From positions 596,501 through 660,500 of the forward strand of contig NC_089822.1 of assembly GCF_035046505.1 (NCBI RefSeq): a stretch of 64,000 nt of DNA, in the 5' to 3' direction. Source of the stretch: Tiliqua scincoides (Eukaryota > Chordata > Lepidosauria > Squamata > Scincidae). A program made the position numbers and the translations under genes. The stretch's first letter is position 1. Every line of letters starts with the position of its first letter. Shown in pieces: positions 1-12,300 of the stretch. The notes under the pieces were generated by a model, which did not search any database, had not been told where the DNA came from, and saw nothing but the letters and a program-made list of their open reading frames with translations.

Positions 1-804
1 GCTCTGCAGATCCATTCAGTTCTTCCTCTTAAAACGTTTAGTTGCATTAGATACCTTCCAGGCCTTTGCATAGGAGGCTGTTGCCTTCATGCCCTTCATC
101 AGACTTTGGCTTTGCAGCTGTTGAGGGTGGGGTCTGATTGTGGAGAAGGAAGATGAAGGTCTAAGGCAGCAGCTGTGATCCAGATTGGACCAGGGACATA
201 TGGCCTGCCCATGCAGGTGGCTGCTGCTGCTCAGCCTGAGGAACCAAGCCTGGAGCATCAGTTCTTTGGGGCCATTAGTCAGGCCCCTCTTGGGTCCTTA
301 TGTCACTTCAGCTGATGGCTGCTCCAGCCATTATCTGGGTAGCCCCTTCACTGCTGCATGATTCCCTCTACCTGGCAGCCAGTGTGGTGACTCGGGATGT
401 ACCAGGCCAGGACCTGCTGCCAAGGTCCTGAACTTGAGATCCCCAGCACTCAACTTCCTCTTGTGAGTCTCCCACAGCAAGGCACCTTGGGCTGGTGTTG
501 TCTCATGCTGCCCCTTGTGGACTGGTGACCAAGAAGGAAATCCTCTGCCCTTGAAAACTGCCCTAATGTAAATATCTGCAATTTGCATAATTCTGTGTCT
601 GGTAACAAGTTTCAGATTATTTGGGTTTGGTGGAAAAGAAAACATCCAGGTGCCTCCCAGCCTGCTTTTCCAACCCCTGAGCACAATGCCTGACGCTGGG
701 GTGCTGGCTGCCACCCCAACCAGCTCCCCTCCCCATGAGCCCAGGAGCCTGTAGCCCTGGCTGCTGGGGGCTGTGGTCCTTTTGCCTGGTCACTGCAGCT
801 CCCT
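1..804. other. Spacer or upstream ATOSB intron, nothing recognised
   Basis: I see no supported exon, RNA gene or known repeat here. Short open frames exist on the minus strand, but they resemble no protein I recognise. The stretch may belong to the first intron or 5' flank of ATOSB, because a splice acceptor at 3308 implies a further 5' exon to the left that I could not locate. Confidence 0.4.
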
Positions 805-1356
805 CATAAGAGCAGCCCCACTGGATCAGGCCATAGGCCCATCTAGTCCAGCTTCCTGTATCTCACACTGGTGCACCAAATGCCCCAGGGAGCACACCAG
901 ATAACAAGAGACCTGCATCCTGGTGCCCTCCCTTGCATCTGACATTCTGACATAGCCCATTTCTAAAATCAGGAGGTTACACGTAGACATCATGGCTTGT
1001 AACCCGTAATGGATTTTCCTCCAGAAATTGGTCCAATCACCTTTTAAAGGCATCTAGGCCAGATGCCATTCCCACATCCTGTGGCAAGGAGTTCCACAGA
1101 CCAACCACACACTGAGTAAAGAAATATTTTCTTTTGCCTGTCCTAACTCTCCTAACACTCAATTTTAGTGAATGTCTCCTGGTTCTGATGTTGTGTGAGA
1201 GGGAAAAGAGCATCTCTATCCAATCTATCCTTCCCATGCATAATTTTGTATGTCTCAGTCATGTCCCCCCTAAGGCACCTCTTTTCTAGGCTGAAGAGGC
1301 CCAAACGCTGTAGCCTTTTCTCATAAGAAAGGTGCAGCAGCCTGGTAATCATCTTA

Positions 1357-1557
1357 GGGCGCAATCCTAACCCCTTATGCCAGTGCTTTCCAGCACTGAC
1401 ATAAGGGCAGTGCAGTTCTAAAGTAAGGGAACAAACATTCCCTTACTTTGAAGAGGCCTCTGTGAGTACCACCCAACTGCAGGATGCAGCACACGTCCCT
1501 TTGGCACTGCTATGCCAATGCTGGAAAGCACTGACATAAAGGGTTAGGATTGCACCC
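1357..1557. mobile_element. Non-autonomous DNA transposon (MITE), GGGCGCAATCC family, copy 1
   Basis: This is a 201-bp element with terminal inverted repeats: GGGCGCAATCCTAACC at the left and GGTTAGGATTGCACCC at the right. It is flanked by TTA at 1354-1356 and 1558-1560. Host CR1 sequence resumes exactly after one TTA, so TTA is the target duplication. A 3-bp TTA duplication suits PIF/Harbinger-type transposons, but no transposase is present and the superfamily is inferred. Related copies lie at 30633, 55149 and about 61335. Confidence 0.85.
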
Positions 1558-1583
1558 TTAGTCACTCTCTTTTGCACCTTTTC

Positions 1584-1725
1584 ACGTGCCCGATCTCGTC
1601 TGATCTTGGAAGCTAAGCAGGGTCAGGCCTGGTTAGTACTTGGATGGGAGACCACTTGGGAATACCGGGTGCTGTAGGCTTATACCATAGTCTTTCGAGA
1701 CTGAAGGTTGCCAACCAACCAACAA
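1584..1725 (+). mobile_element. 5S rRNA-derived SINE
   Basis: Positions 1584-1681 match vertebrate 5S rRNA from about nucleotide 24 to its 3' end with only about five differences by eye. The internal promoter regions are kept (AAGCTAAGCAGGGTC and GGATGGGAGACC). A 3' tail follows (CCATAGTCTTTCGAGACTG, then GGTTGCCAACC and short AACC repeats). That tail is the reverse complement of the 3' end of the LINE at 23134. The copy is inserted in the CR1 fragment, lacks the first part of 5S, and is read as a SINE rather than a working rRNA gene. Confidence 0.85.
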
Positions 1726-2135
1726 TGTCCTTTTTGAGATGTGGCAACCAGAACTGGACACAATACTCCAGGTGTGGCCTTACCATTGATTTGTACAACA
1801 GCATTATATAATATTAGCCGTTTTGTTCTCAATACCTTTTCTAATGATCCCGAGCATAGAATTGGCCTTCTTTACTGCTGCCGCACATTGGGTCGACACT
1901 TTTATCGAGCTGTCCACAAGGACCCCAAGATCCCTCTCCTGATCTATCACAGACAGCTCAGAACCCATTAGCCTATATGTAAAGTTTTGATTCTTTGCCC
2001 CAGTGTGCATGACTTTACACTTACTTACATTGAAACACATCTGCCATTTTGCTGCCCATTCTGCCAGTCTGGAGAGATCCTTCTGGAGCTCCTCACAATT
2101 GCTTCTGGTCTTCACCACTTGGAAAAGTTTGGAAA

Positions 2136-3308
2136 ACCTCCCTTTGTGTCTCTCTCCAGTGCGGCCAGTCTGCCCTGCCAGCTGACAAGGATTCAGAGGC
2201 AGTCTGGAAGCGGAGCACCAGCTATAGCCCGTGATGGTGGGAGCCATTCCCCGACAGCCACGCCGCTTCTGGGGAGTACCAGGGTGGCAAGTGTCATCAG
2301 CAAGCTGCACTAGTAACCATCTGTTGCTGGGCTGGGGAAGCAGGACTGTCAGGAGAGGGACTTGGTTACCAAGGGGTGAGTTTTAAGCACAGTACTGCCT
2401 GCCTTGTCCCTTCCTGGGCCTCCTGCCTGCAGCTAAGCCCAGCCCTTTGATGTTCCAGGACTGGCCTCTTTGGCTTGCTCCAGCAAGAGCCTCGAGTCAG
2501 GGGGTGGCCTGCTGAGGTGCTGATGCTGCCCCTTGGCCAGGCGGCTCCTGCTCTGCCTGCCCAGAGCGTTCGTCAGTCTGGTCCTGGGTTTGGTTTGTTG
2601 GGGATCAAAGTAGGGAGCCCAGCTGGGGGGGGGGGGGTTGTCTGCTGTGCCTGTGTGCTAGCAGGCCTTTCATTGAACTTTTAGTTGAAAAGCGGTATAT
2701 AAAATACTGTTAATTGGAAGGGAGCAGTATGGGTAGCCTGACAGCAGCAGGTGACTGCTCTTACTGCGGACAGGCTAGAAAAATCCAGGCCCCTGAGTCA
2801 CCTGGGAGCCAGGCAAGGCATTGCTGACACCTCAGAATGCCAGGTGTGTGGACCCTGCTGCATGTGACAGTGGAGGTGCATGGATGGGGCAGGGGAAGGG
2901 AAGCAGATCTGGCCCAAGGGATGGGATTTATAAGTCTTTCCCCCATGTACTATTTTGCTGATGAAAGTTGCCCACCCAAAGTTGTAATTTGCCCTGAGAG
3001 GAGAAACATGCCTGTTTTCCTCCCTGAAGAAATGGGAGCTTGGGGGGGGCAGTTTTCATGAGGGAAGCACTGTGTGGGAGGGGGAAGGTTACCCCACCCC
3101 TGGTGCTGTGATCCTGACTGAGACTGGGCTTCTCATCCTGGAGTCACAGTGTACAGAGATGTAAAGCAGTGCTTGAAGCAGACCCGGCAGGGCCAGGTGT
3201 GACCGTGTCTGGGTGAGACTTGGCCGTAGAGGAAAGGGGGATGGGGGGTTTCTGGGGAACGTCTCTGACACTGAGCCTCTGGCCTTGTTCTTCTTCTCCT
3301 TCCTTCAG
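2136..3308. other. Non-coding flank or intron upstream of the ATOSB coding exon
   Basis: No exon is supported. A short LINE-type 3' tail (TTAGTTGAAAAGCGGTATAT followed by ACTGTTAAT) lies at about 2680-2716. Fuller copies of the same tail lie at 13589 and 56770. A run of 13 G occurs at 2625-2637. The stretch ends in a pyrimidine-rich tract and a CAG acceptor at 3306-3308. Confidence 0.5.
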
Positions 3309-3374
3309 ATGTGGCCATGCAGCACACTTTGTAGCGGGGGCTCATCCGAACCCTTGAACCTTGTGGCACTTTAG
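3309..3374 (+). promoter_or_regulatory. ATOSB: ATOSB 5' UTR segment with upstream ORFs
   Basis: Directly after the acceptor at 3308 an ATG opens a 21-codon frame that stops at 3372-3374, 20 bases before the ATOSB start codon. A second, overlapping ATG at 3317 opens a 5-codon frame. If the exon begins at 3309 as inferred, both lie in the mature leader and could lower ATOSB translation. That effect is inferred from general knowledge of uORFs. Confidence 0.5.
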
Positions 3375-3394
3375 CGCCTGCCCCCCCACGCCCC

Positions 3395-6300
3395 ATGCGT
3401 CACCTCAATGCCGAGGCAGCCCTCCCCCAGGAGTGCGGCACAGGCACGTGCCAGGCGGAGGAGGAGGACGATGACGACGACGCTGAGCCCCATCCCTGGC
3501 ATCGACACCGGGGGGTCCTGATGGGCTGTGGCCCTCCAGAGCTGACGTGCCAGAAAGTGTATCAGGTCTCCATCTTCTCCCCACCGGCTGGATGCTCCCA
3601 CCCTCCAGAGCAGAGAGCCCCCGGACGGCAGCCCATCAAGCGGGCCTGCCCAGAGCCGCAGAGGGGGGCTGAGGGCGAGTGGGCTGCCAAGAGAGGGCAC
3701 TGGGAGGGGGATGCAGCTATTGAAGATGGGCTTCTGGTGGATGAGCTGTCCCTTGGGGGTGCTGCCCAGCACTTCTCCCACAGTGGCCTACGGGTGTTTG
3801 AGCACCGCCAGGAGGGGAGCTCCACCCACTGTGGGGGCTGGGAGCCTGCACCTTCCAGGGTCCGAGGGAGCACCACACAGGCGCCGCACACACCTTGCAG
3901 CACTTTGCACACGAGAGACGGGGCCTCCACCCTGTGGGGGGACTGTCCTATGGACTTGAGCCCTGCCAGGAGGCAAGAAGAGGAGAACGGGGGCTGGCAG
4001 GACGAGAGGGGCGGCTGCCGAAAGCTCCAACCTGATCCTGGTTTGCACAGACTTGCACATCGATCCTCGCTGGATGAGCCGCTGGTAGGCAGCGGGCATA
4101 TGGACCCCAGCACTCCCCTGGTTGCCCAGTGCTCTGATGCCACTGGGCTTGGCCCCTCTGAAAAGACCCCCTGCTCTAGTGCCCGGCTCCTGGGGGGTAG
4201 CACAATCAGCTGTCCGGCCAAGCGGAAGCTGCTGCCCTCAGTTGAGGGGGCAATGGACACGGGCTCCGAGGATGAGTGTCTCTCGCCAGTGAGGAAGAAG
4301 AGGGCTCTGCCGTGCTCTGCTGTGCCAGCTTCCTGCCGCAGCACCGATGCCAAGGGTGCCCCCTTCTGGAACCACCTCCTTCCCGCAGCCAAGGTAAGAA
4401 TGTGGTCCGTTTGCTCTGAGAAATGGAGTAGGCATGCGCTGGTCAGTGGCTAGCCAGTAGAGCTCTCTTGAGACGGGTGGATGGGAGAGGGGGCTTGGCT
4501 GCAAGGGGGAAAAAAATCTTGGATTCTTCCTCTTATACATTTTATCACAAAGTGCCTGCTCCACTCATTAGTCTTGGGTGACTACTCTCACTGGTTGAAG
4601 GTCCATGTTGTAAGTTCGAGAGGCTGGTGGAGGTGGGTGTCTAGTGCTGGACCCTGGAACAGAGGCAATGCCCTGAGTTGTTTGTGATGTTGGTGGTGCT
4701 GTAAACATAGCTCCCTGAAAGTGTGTGTGTGGGAGGGTGGAATCCACTGCAGAATTCTGGAATGAGTGCCAGTGGCCTGAAGTGTCCAGAACTGTGTTCC
4801 TTCTCATTCTCCTTTGGAGTGTTGCAGTTGTGGCACCTGTACTGCCAATTTCTGGAGCAGAGCTGCAAAAGTATTGGCTTTCCCTGGAATGCACTTGTGC
4901 ACCTGATACTGGCACTTCAGATGCCTGGAGGTGCTCTCCTTTCTTGTTCCCACCTGGTGGTGGGGGGTGGGGTGGGGGCAGACTGAGCTCCAGCACAGGG
5001 ATGACATTGGCACAGTGGAGCTCAGCCTGCTCCTGGCTATGCAGCTCTTTAATGTGGGGTGTGTGTTGAGAGAGGCCCCTTTGGTCCTTCTCAGCTGGGG
5101 AATAGCTCCAGTCCTGCCTTGTCAGGTTTGGGCCACACCTGTCCCTTCTGAAATCTGCAGGCCTCTTTTCTTCCTGGTGCTAGGAAGGTCTGCCTGCTTG
5201 CTGAGCATGTGACCCTCACCCCCAATGACCCAGCCAGCTGAAAGAGCTGGTACTGTGGTGGGGCTCCATCCAGGCCTGGGGTTTGCTCTCTGCCTGCCAC
5301 TCCCTTCTCCAGTCCTGACCATGGTTGGGTCTGCTGCCACACAGGATGCCCCGTTGTGCTGCTTCTAGAAGGTCTGTGTCTCCAAAGACTGGTGGGACAG
5401 GTTGAATATGCCAGTTATCTCTTCAGACACTGGTAGTAGCTGGACATAGAAAAATGACCAGGGGGCATCCCACTGACCAGAGTCCTGTGCCTGCGACAAA
5501 GTCTCTGGTAGCACTTGTATGACTGACGCTCTTGTGGAGCTCACCTTAGGCCGCCCACCATCCTGTTGTATTTGCCCCGGTCCAAGACAGGGGCTTGGAG
5601 AGGCTCCCAGCTGTTCATTTTAGTCAGAGGTGAGAGCTTCTCTCTCTCTCTCCCTCTCTCTGTGAGTGTGAGAGAATCTGCTGAGAGGGCAGCTGGGTCA
5701 TCAGGAGCTGCATATATGTGGGGAGAATCAGGTTCTGAGCCCCCTTCCTCTTGTGTCTTCACTGCTGCAGGGCTCGGTGAACCACAGTGCGACCGCTGCT
5801 CGCCAGCTGAAGGCTGGGCTGCGTCTCAAACAGTGAGTTTGCCCCTCGATTCCCCTCCTGCCTGCTAGTGCGTGACCCACAAGTGACCTATCCTGGGGTC
5901 TCCCAAGGAGATGCTGGCTTGCAAGGAAGATGAGAGTGCGCAGTCTGGGATCTGTGTCACATGTGAGGTGGGGTTGGGCATGCCCACTGACACCAGCCTT
6001 CTGCCCCGACAGGAGACATCTCCGCAGCAGCCTCCGCAGGAGCCCAGCAGGCAGCAGATCTCCCCCCATCCCCTGGGCCACAACCTCCACCAGCCGTGCC
6101 CTGCTGGGAAACTTTGAGGTAACAAAGCCTACCCTAGATCAGAACTAGAGGATTAACTTATCAGCTGTGAGGCTGATGGGGGGGGGCTTGGTGGAGAGTC
6201 TCCACTTTTTGCCTGATGGGAGGGGGCGTGCCTTTGTAGGTGGGGCTGTATTCTAAAGGAAGCAAGGGGGGAAGGACAGGTGAGTGTTAGTGTTGGGCCC

Positions 6301-9300
6301 CTACTTCTGTGCAAGCTGAGACAGGGGAAAGAACTCTAAGCCAGTGGTTTTCAAACTCTCTGGGAGAGTTTGAGCAGCTGTAAGTCATTGCAGGGGTGGG
6401 AGAAGGGGGCTGCAGGGGCTTGGCTGGACTTACCAGAGCCTCCTGCAGCCTCCTGGGGGTGCGGGGAGCCCTGCGCAACAGACTACAGGGCTCCCTGAAG
6501 CTTAAGAAGTGAAAGTGGAGCGATGGCACTCCACTTCCGGTTCTGCAGTGGCAGGGCGTGATTGCTCCATTTTCACTTTTGGAACATTGGAGGGCCCTGC
6601 AGACAGTCACACAGGGATCCCTGCACGCCCGGGAGGCTGCAGGAGGCTCTGGTAAGTCCAGCCAAGCCCCTGCAGCCCCCTGAGCGATGCGATCCAGGGG
6701 ATCGTGTTGCTGCCTCCTCCTCCTCGCTGCCCCTGCCCCTTAAGGGTGCAGAGGCCAGGGCCCTCAGCCTGGGGCGTCTCGATGCCCCAGTTTGAAAAGC
6801 CCTGCTCTAAACTTTACAAACCAAGGGTGACCAGCCACAGAGGTCTGGCATGGCCCTGCATTACTGAATAGCCCTGGAAGTTCTTCTTGGCTTACACAAG
6901 AGTGTGAATTGCTGGGGGCGCCCTGCGGGAAACATGGGGCTGCATCCTCCTGTGCCCTTTCCATGCAGTGGAGGTGCTGCCTCTGGTTCTCTTGTTGTGG
7001 AGGATCATGATGATGTCCTTGCTGGATTGGGCCAGACCAGGGTGTTGCATTTTTCAAGACCTAATTTGTGGTGATGCTCCCTACACAGAGGTGCAGTTGC
7101 CCCACCAGCCTGTCCGGTGTTGCAGGTCCTGCTTGATTGATCAGAAGTGGAGGATTCATTCTGAATAAGCCTCTAGATTGCCCAGAGTCAGCTCCTGTTC
7201 TCAAGATGGAGGGGCAGGGATGACGACACATCAATTACGTTTGCTTCCACAGTTGTCTTGCCCTGGTGGAGGCGGGGACATCCTCACCACTGGGATTGAC
7301 ATAAGAACAGCCCCACTGGATCAGGCCATAGGCCCATCTAGTCCAGCTTCCTGTATCTCACAGTGGCCCACCAAATGCCCCAGGGAGCACACCACATAAC
7401 AAGCGACCTCATCCTGGTGCATCTGGCCTTCTGACATAGCCCATTTCTAAAATCAGGAGGTTGCATATACACATCATGGCTTGTACCCTGTAATGGATTT
7501 TTCCTCCAGAAACTTGTCCAATCCCCTTTTAAAGGCGTCCAGGTCAGATGCCATCACCACATCCTGTGGCAAGGAGTTCCACAGACCAACCACACGCTGA
7601 GTAAAGAAATATTTTCTCTTGTCTGTTCTAACTCTCCCAACACTCAATTTTAGTGGACCAGAGGCAGGGCCAACGGAAAGGCGGGCAGAGCTCCACAGGC
7701 ACAGGGATCCAGTCCCCAAACCGTCCCTGCCTTGCTGGAGTTCGACCATCTTTTGGAGCTGCTCCTCAGCTATTTCAAAGCAAAGGGAAAATGGTTCTCT
7801 TTAGCCCGTCTTGACTCCCTCCTCAGCGGGTCGGGTCCATTGAGTTCCGGAGAGAGAGGAGCGTCTTTGCCTGACAGATGCGGCTGAAGCCTGGCTCTCT
7901 CCACAGCAGAAACATTAACTGCCGCTTTTTTCAGCCTGTCTCCCGCTGTGAGGGAACTGGCTGCTTGGGCTGGCAGCGCCTGGTCTGCGCCTCTCCGAGG
8001 TGGCAGCAGGTTTGGGGGTGAGCAGCAGACCCCTGGATCGACCCGGCGCTATTGCAGTGTTTGGGGGCGATCAGGCAGGACTCTCCATGAGCGCCCAGAG
8101 CCTGCCCAACGCTCACAAGCATCAGGTCTACTTTTACCTTAGCAGGCGCCATTTTTTTTACCTCAGCAGTTGGGGCTGACAGTGCCTGGTCCACACCTTT
8201 CTGAGGTGGCGGCAGGTTGAGCAACAGAGGCAGACCCCTCCATCAAGGCACTATTACAGTGTCTGGGGCAATCGGCAGGACTCTCCATGAGCGCCCAGAG
8301 CCTGCCCAATGCTCACAAGCATCAGGTCTACTTCTACCTTAGCAGGCGCCATTTTTTTTACCTCAGCAGTTGGGGCTGACAGTGCCTGGTCCACACCTTT
8401 CTGAGGTGGCGGCAGGTTGAGCAACAGAGGCAGACCCCTCCATCAAGGCACTATTACAGTGTCTGGGGCAATCGGCAGGACTCTCCATGAGCGCCCAGAG
8501 CCTGCCCAATGCTCACAAGCATCAGGTCTACTTCTACCTTAGCAGGCGCCATTTTTTTTACCTCAGCAGTTGGGGCTGACAGTGCCTGGTCCACACCTTT
8601 CTGAGGTGGCGGCAGGTTGAGCAACAGAGGCAGACCCCTCCATCAAGGCACTATTACAGTGTCTGGGGCAATCGGCAGGACTCTCCATGAGCGCCCAGAG
8701 CCTGCCCAATGCTCACAAGCATCAGGTCTACTTCTACCTTAGCAGGCGCCATTTTTTTTACCTCAGCAGTTGGGGCTGACAGTGCCTGGTCCACACCTTT
8801 CTGAGGTGGCGGCAGGTTGAGCAACAGAGGCAGACCCCTCCATCAAGGCACTATTACAGTGTCTGGGGCAATCGGCAGGACTCTCCATGAGCGCCCAGAG
8901 CCTGCCCAATGCTCACAAGCATCAGGTCTACTTCTACCTTAGCAGGCGCCATTTTTTTTACCTCAGCAGTTGGGGCTGACAGTGCCTGGTCCACACCTTT
9001 CTGAGGTGGCGGCAGGTTGAGCAACAGAGGCAGACCCCTCCATTAAGGCACTATTACAGTGTCTGGGGCAATCGGCAGGACTCTCCATGAGCGCCCAGAG
9101 CCTGCCCAACGCTCACAAGCATCAGGTCTGCTTTTACCTCAGTGGGCGCCAACCCTGTCCCTTCCAGCTCTCCTTCACAATGTTCAGGCCAATCTGACTC
9201 AGATTCAGAGTTGCCCATTCCTCAGTAAAGGACAAAAAAAAATGGTGAGGATGTGGATAGTGCGGAAGCTCACATCAGTGGAAAAAACCTCTTTAGAGAG

Positions 9301-12300
9301 GGAGTTTTTTCCAGGATATTTGATAAGGTTATTAAGCCATTGAGCCTTAAAGCCTCAAAATGAGAGCCAGTGCTGCAACTTCTTTCTCCAGAAGGTCTCT
9401 TTCCTCAGGGTCCACTGAGGTCAGCAGAGATGCCTTTTTCCAGAACCCATCCTAAAATGATGGAGATGGAGTGGTCCTCCTCACTGCACAGCTAGTGAGA
9501 CACCAAACACATGAGTAAGTTTTGTTCTCTTCCTAAGGGAATCTTAGATAAACTCAAGGTACCATCAGTGAATGGATGCACCTGTTGCAGCACTGTCTTC
9601 TCAGGCCGTGATCCCTTCAGATGGGCAACATGGCCCTTGTGTCCCATGCAACAAATGTCTTGAGGCGTAGCTGAAGAGAGCTTTCTAAACTATTTTGTTT
9701 GCTCTCAGAGCCTCAGAAGCCAATTTGTTTTTCTCCAGAGTCACCAATTTCTGGGAGGAGGAACACCACCTTATCCAAAGCAATCAATGCACTTTGGAAA
9801 AGGTATCCTTGCCAGCTGCTTTCTCAGCTGACTATTTCTTCTAGAGCTACCACCTCTAGTGTGGTGGCCATAAGAAATTTGTGGCTGTGCAATCTCAAAG
9901 TAGATTACTGGGGACTCTGTTCTCCAGATCTAAGTTATTTGGCAAGCATTAGACCTTGTTCTCATTGAAACAAGGACAAGAACAGAGCACTTCCCACAGT
10001 TTCCAAGACAGGGAAGACTAAAGCCAACTAGAGCTTTCGCCCCTTTCTTCTTGAAAGAAGGAACAGAGAGCTGTCCAAATTCAACCCCAAGTGACACAAA
10101 TCTGGGAACTTCCACAGAAAGTTCCAGCATTCCCATTCTTCCAAGGCAGGGAATGAAGCTAGAGACAGGTTGGCACGATGACACGCATAGGGGTTTCTCA
10201 CCCAAGATGCAGGCTAGGTTTCAGAATTATGTGCAGACCTGGTACAACACAACAGTGGTTGCATGGTTCCTGGAGACATGTCTCCAAAGACTATTCCTTG
10301 GAATTTGTAAGGAAACCAAAGGACAGGTTCTGGCAGATCTCAAAATCAAGGGATGCAAATAAACATGCAGCTATCCTAGCAGCCATTTACCATCTACCTC
10401 ATATTGGGGCGATAGAGGCAGTTCCCTCTGCTGAGAGAGGTACCAGGGTTTACTTGGTGCTCTTTCCAGTGCTGAAGCAGAATGAAGAGAGGCATGGCAT
10501 CCTAGATCTAAGGTGGTTGAACTGTTTTTGTAAAATCACAGAAGGTATCTGAGGTCTCCTACAAATCCTTGCACTTTCAGTACTGTGCCTTTCCCTTTGG
10601 GTTAATGACCTCCCCAAGGGGGTTCACCAAAGTGTTAGTGGTACTTTCGGAGCATCTCAGGCACAGGGGACTGTTTCTTTTCCCTCACCTGGATGACTTT
10701 TAAATAAAGGTGTCGTCCAGGGAGCAAGCAGAGCTCAACATGCACCAGTTGGTGCTCTGCCTGCAAACTCATGGTTTTGTGATAATTCAGTCAAACAGTT
10801 CACTGGTTCCCATCCAGATACTGGAACACCTGAGAGTATTTTTCAGTACCCACATTTTCCATGCCTTTTTGCCAACAGAGGGTCACAGCCACAATCCTCC
10901 AGATTCTCAGTCAAGTAGGCAGATATCATGACGCTGGTCCACCTGCTATGAATGTTGGTTCTGTCACGAGCTGGTCAACTAGACCCAATTCCACACCAGA
11001 ACTCTTCAGGAGTGTCTCTGGTCCCACTCAAGAAGATAGAGAGGAGATGCCACTTCCACCCTCTGACTCCACCACCCCTGACCAGAGATTTGCAGTGGTG
11101 GGTGTACAATGGACAGCTGTCCAAGGGGTGAGTCTTCAGGACTGGCAACAAGTAAGCCTGACCAGCATATTTGGTTGGAGGGCCCAGCTAAATGGCAGAG
11201 TGATTCAGGGTCATTATTCCTCTCAGGAGATGTTTCAAAGCATCAGTCTCCTGGAGCTGAGATCTATCTGTCTTGCTCTTTCATCTCAGACCCCATTTCT
11301 GCCATTGTCATGTTCTATTAAGAACAGACAGCGCGCGCGCACACGCGCACACACACCAGCTGCCCACCACACTTCAGGGGATCATTCCCTCTACTGCATA
11401 AACATAGATGCAAGGTGGTATTTAGGGTTTCCTGAGACCTATTTCCCTTGATCAAACCCTTCTGTTTCTGGGGTATTAAACCTATTTATGTGCAAACCAG
11501 TTTTCCAAACAGAGTACAATTGTGATGCAGGTTTACAACCAGTCACACTAGTGTGTATGAGGATCCTGTCACAGCTCAGCAAGTAGTGGCTGGGGACTGG
11601 ATCCCTGTGCTTGTGGAGCTCCAACCACCTTTTTGTTGGCCCTACCTCCATACTCTTCTGAGTCTGAAGGATGCCAGTGATTAATAATAATAATACTGGT
11701 ATTTATATACCGCCTTTCTGGTCATCGAATTACTCCTCTGACTTTATTCAAGGTGGTTCACATAGTCAGGCTTTCCTTTTCCACCAAACCCCGGAGGAGA
11801 TTTTTACAATAACAGAAAGGTTCTGTCTTTCAAGAACCACACAACATTTCAGATAGATCTTTCACAGTCTGGTGTCACTTCTGGTCCCCAGTTGCCTCCC
11901 ACACTGGCTGACAAGCAGTTCCTTCATCTCTCACATGAAGGGCAGCCAAGACGCTCACACCAAAGAGCAGGTGGAATAACTCAGCTCAGCTTGTCAGCTG
12001 CTTCAAGGTGTTGCCATTCACAGAGCTGCCAGCGACCTTCAGATGTTATCTTCGGGCTAACAGAGGCTTTGACCTCTAGACCAGACCTTCTGCCCCAGGG
12101 CAATGCCACTGCCAAAGCAAGCACAGCATTGCCAGACCCCCCCCCCCGGGCCAGGAGACCCTTCTGCCATTGTACATGGAACCTGGAGGGAGGGAGACCA
12201 CCCAGTTATGGACTGTCATTCCAGCATCTGTTGGAAGGATACACCAAAGCAAAGGTTTGTCAGTCAGGTCATATTGCAGAGTGCAGACTGCCTAAACCTC

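Larger units (their letters stand above)
805..2135 (-). mobile_element. CR1 LINE fragment (3' half), interrupted by two insertions
   Basis: On the minus strand this matches the reverse-transcriptase C-terminal part and the 3' end of the complete CR1 at 23290-27638. It includes the stretch encoding a [16 protein letters not shown]-like motif and the terminal block seen at every CR1 end in the window. It is 5'-truncated and carries frame damage, so it is an older copy. A MITE at 1357-1557 and a 5S-derived SINE at 1584-1725 lie inside it. Removing them restores CR1 sequence across both junctions, apart from a few bases lost at the SINE. Confidence 0.9.

Noticed and set aside
1584-1681. A working 5S rRNA gene
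   Set aside because: It lacks about the first 23 nucleotides of 5S, has a LINE-derived tail instead of a T-run terminator, and is inserted in a CR1 fragment.
7960-9147. CRISPR array
   Set aside because: The units are 200 bp and contiguous, with no short repeat and unique spacer pattern, and this is a vertebrate genome.
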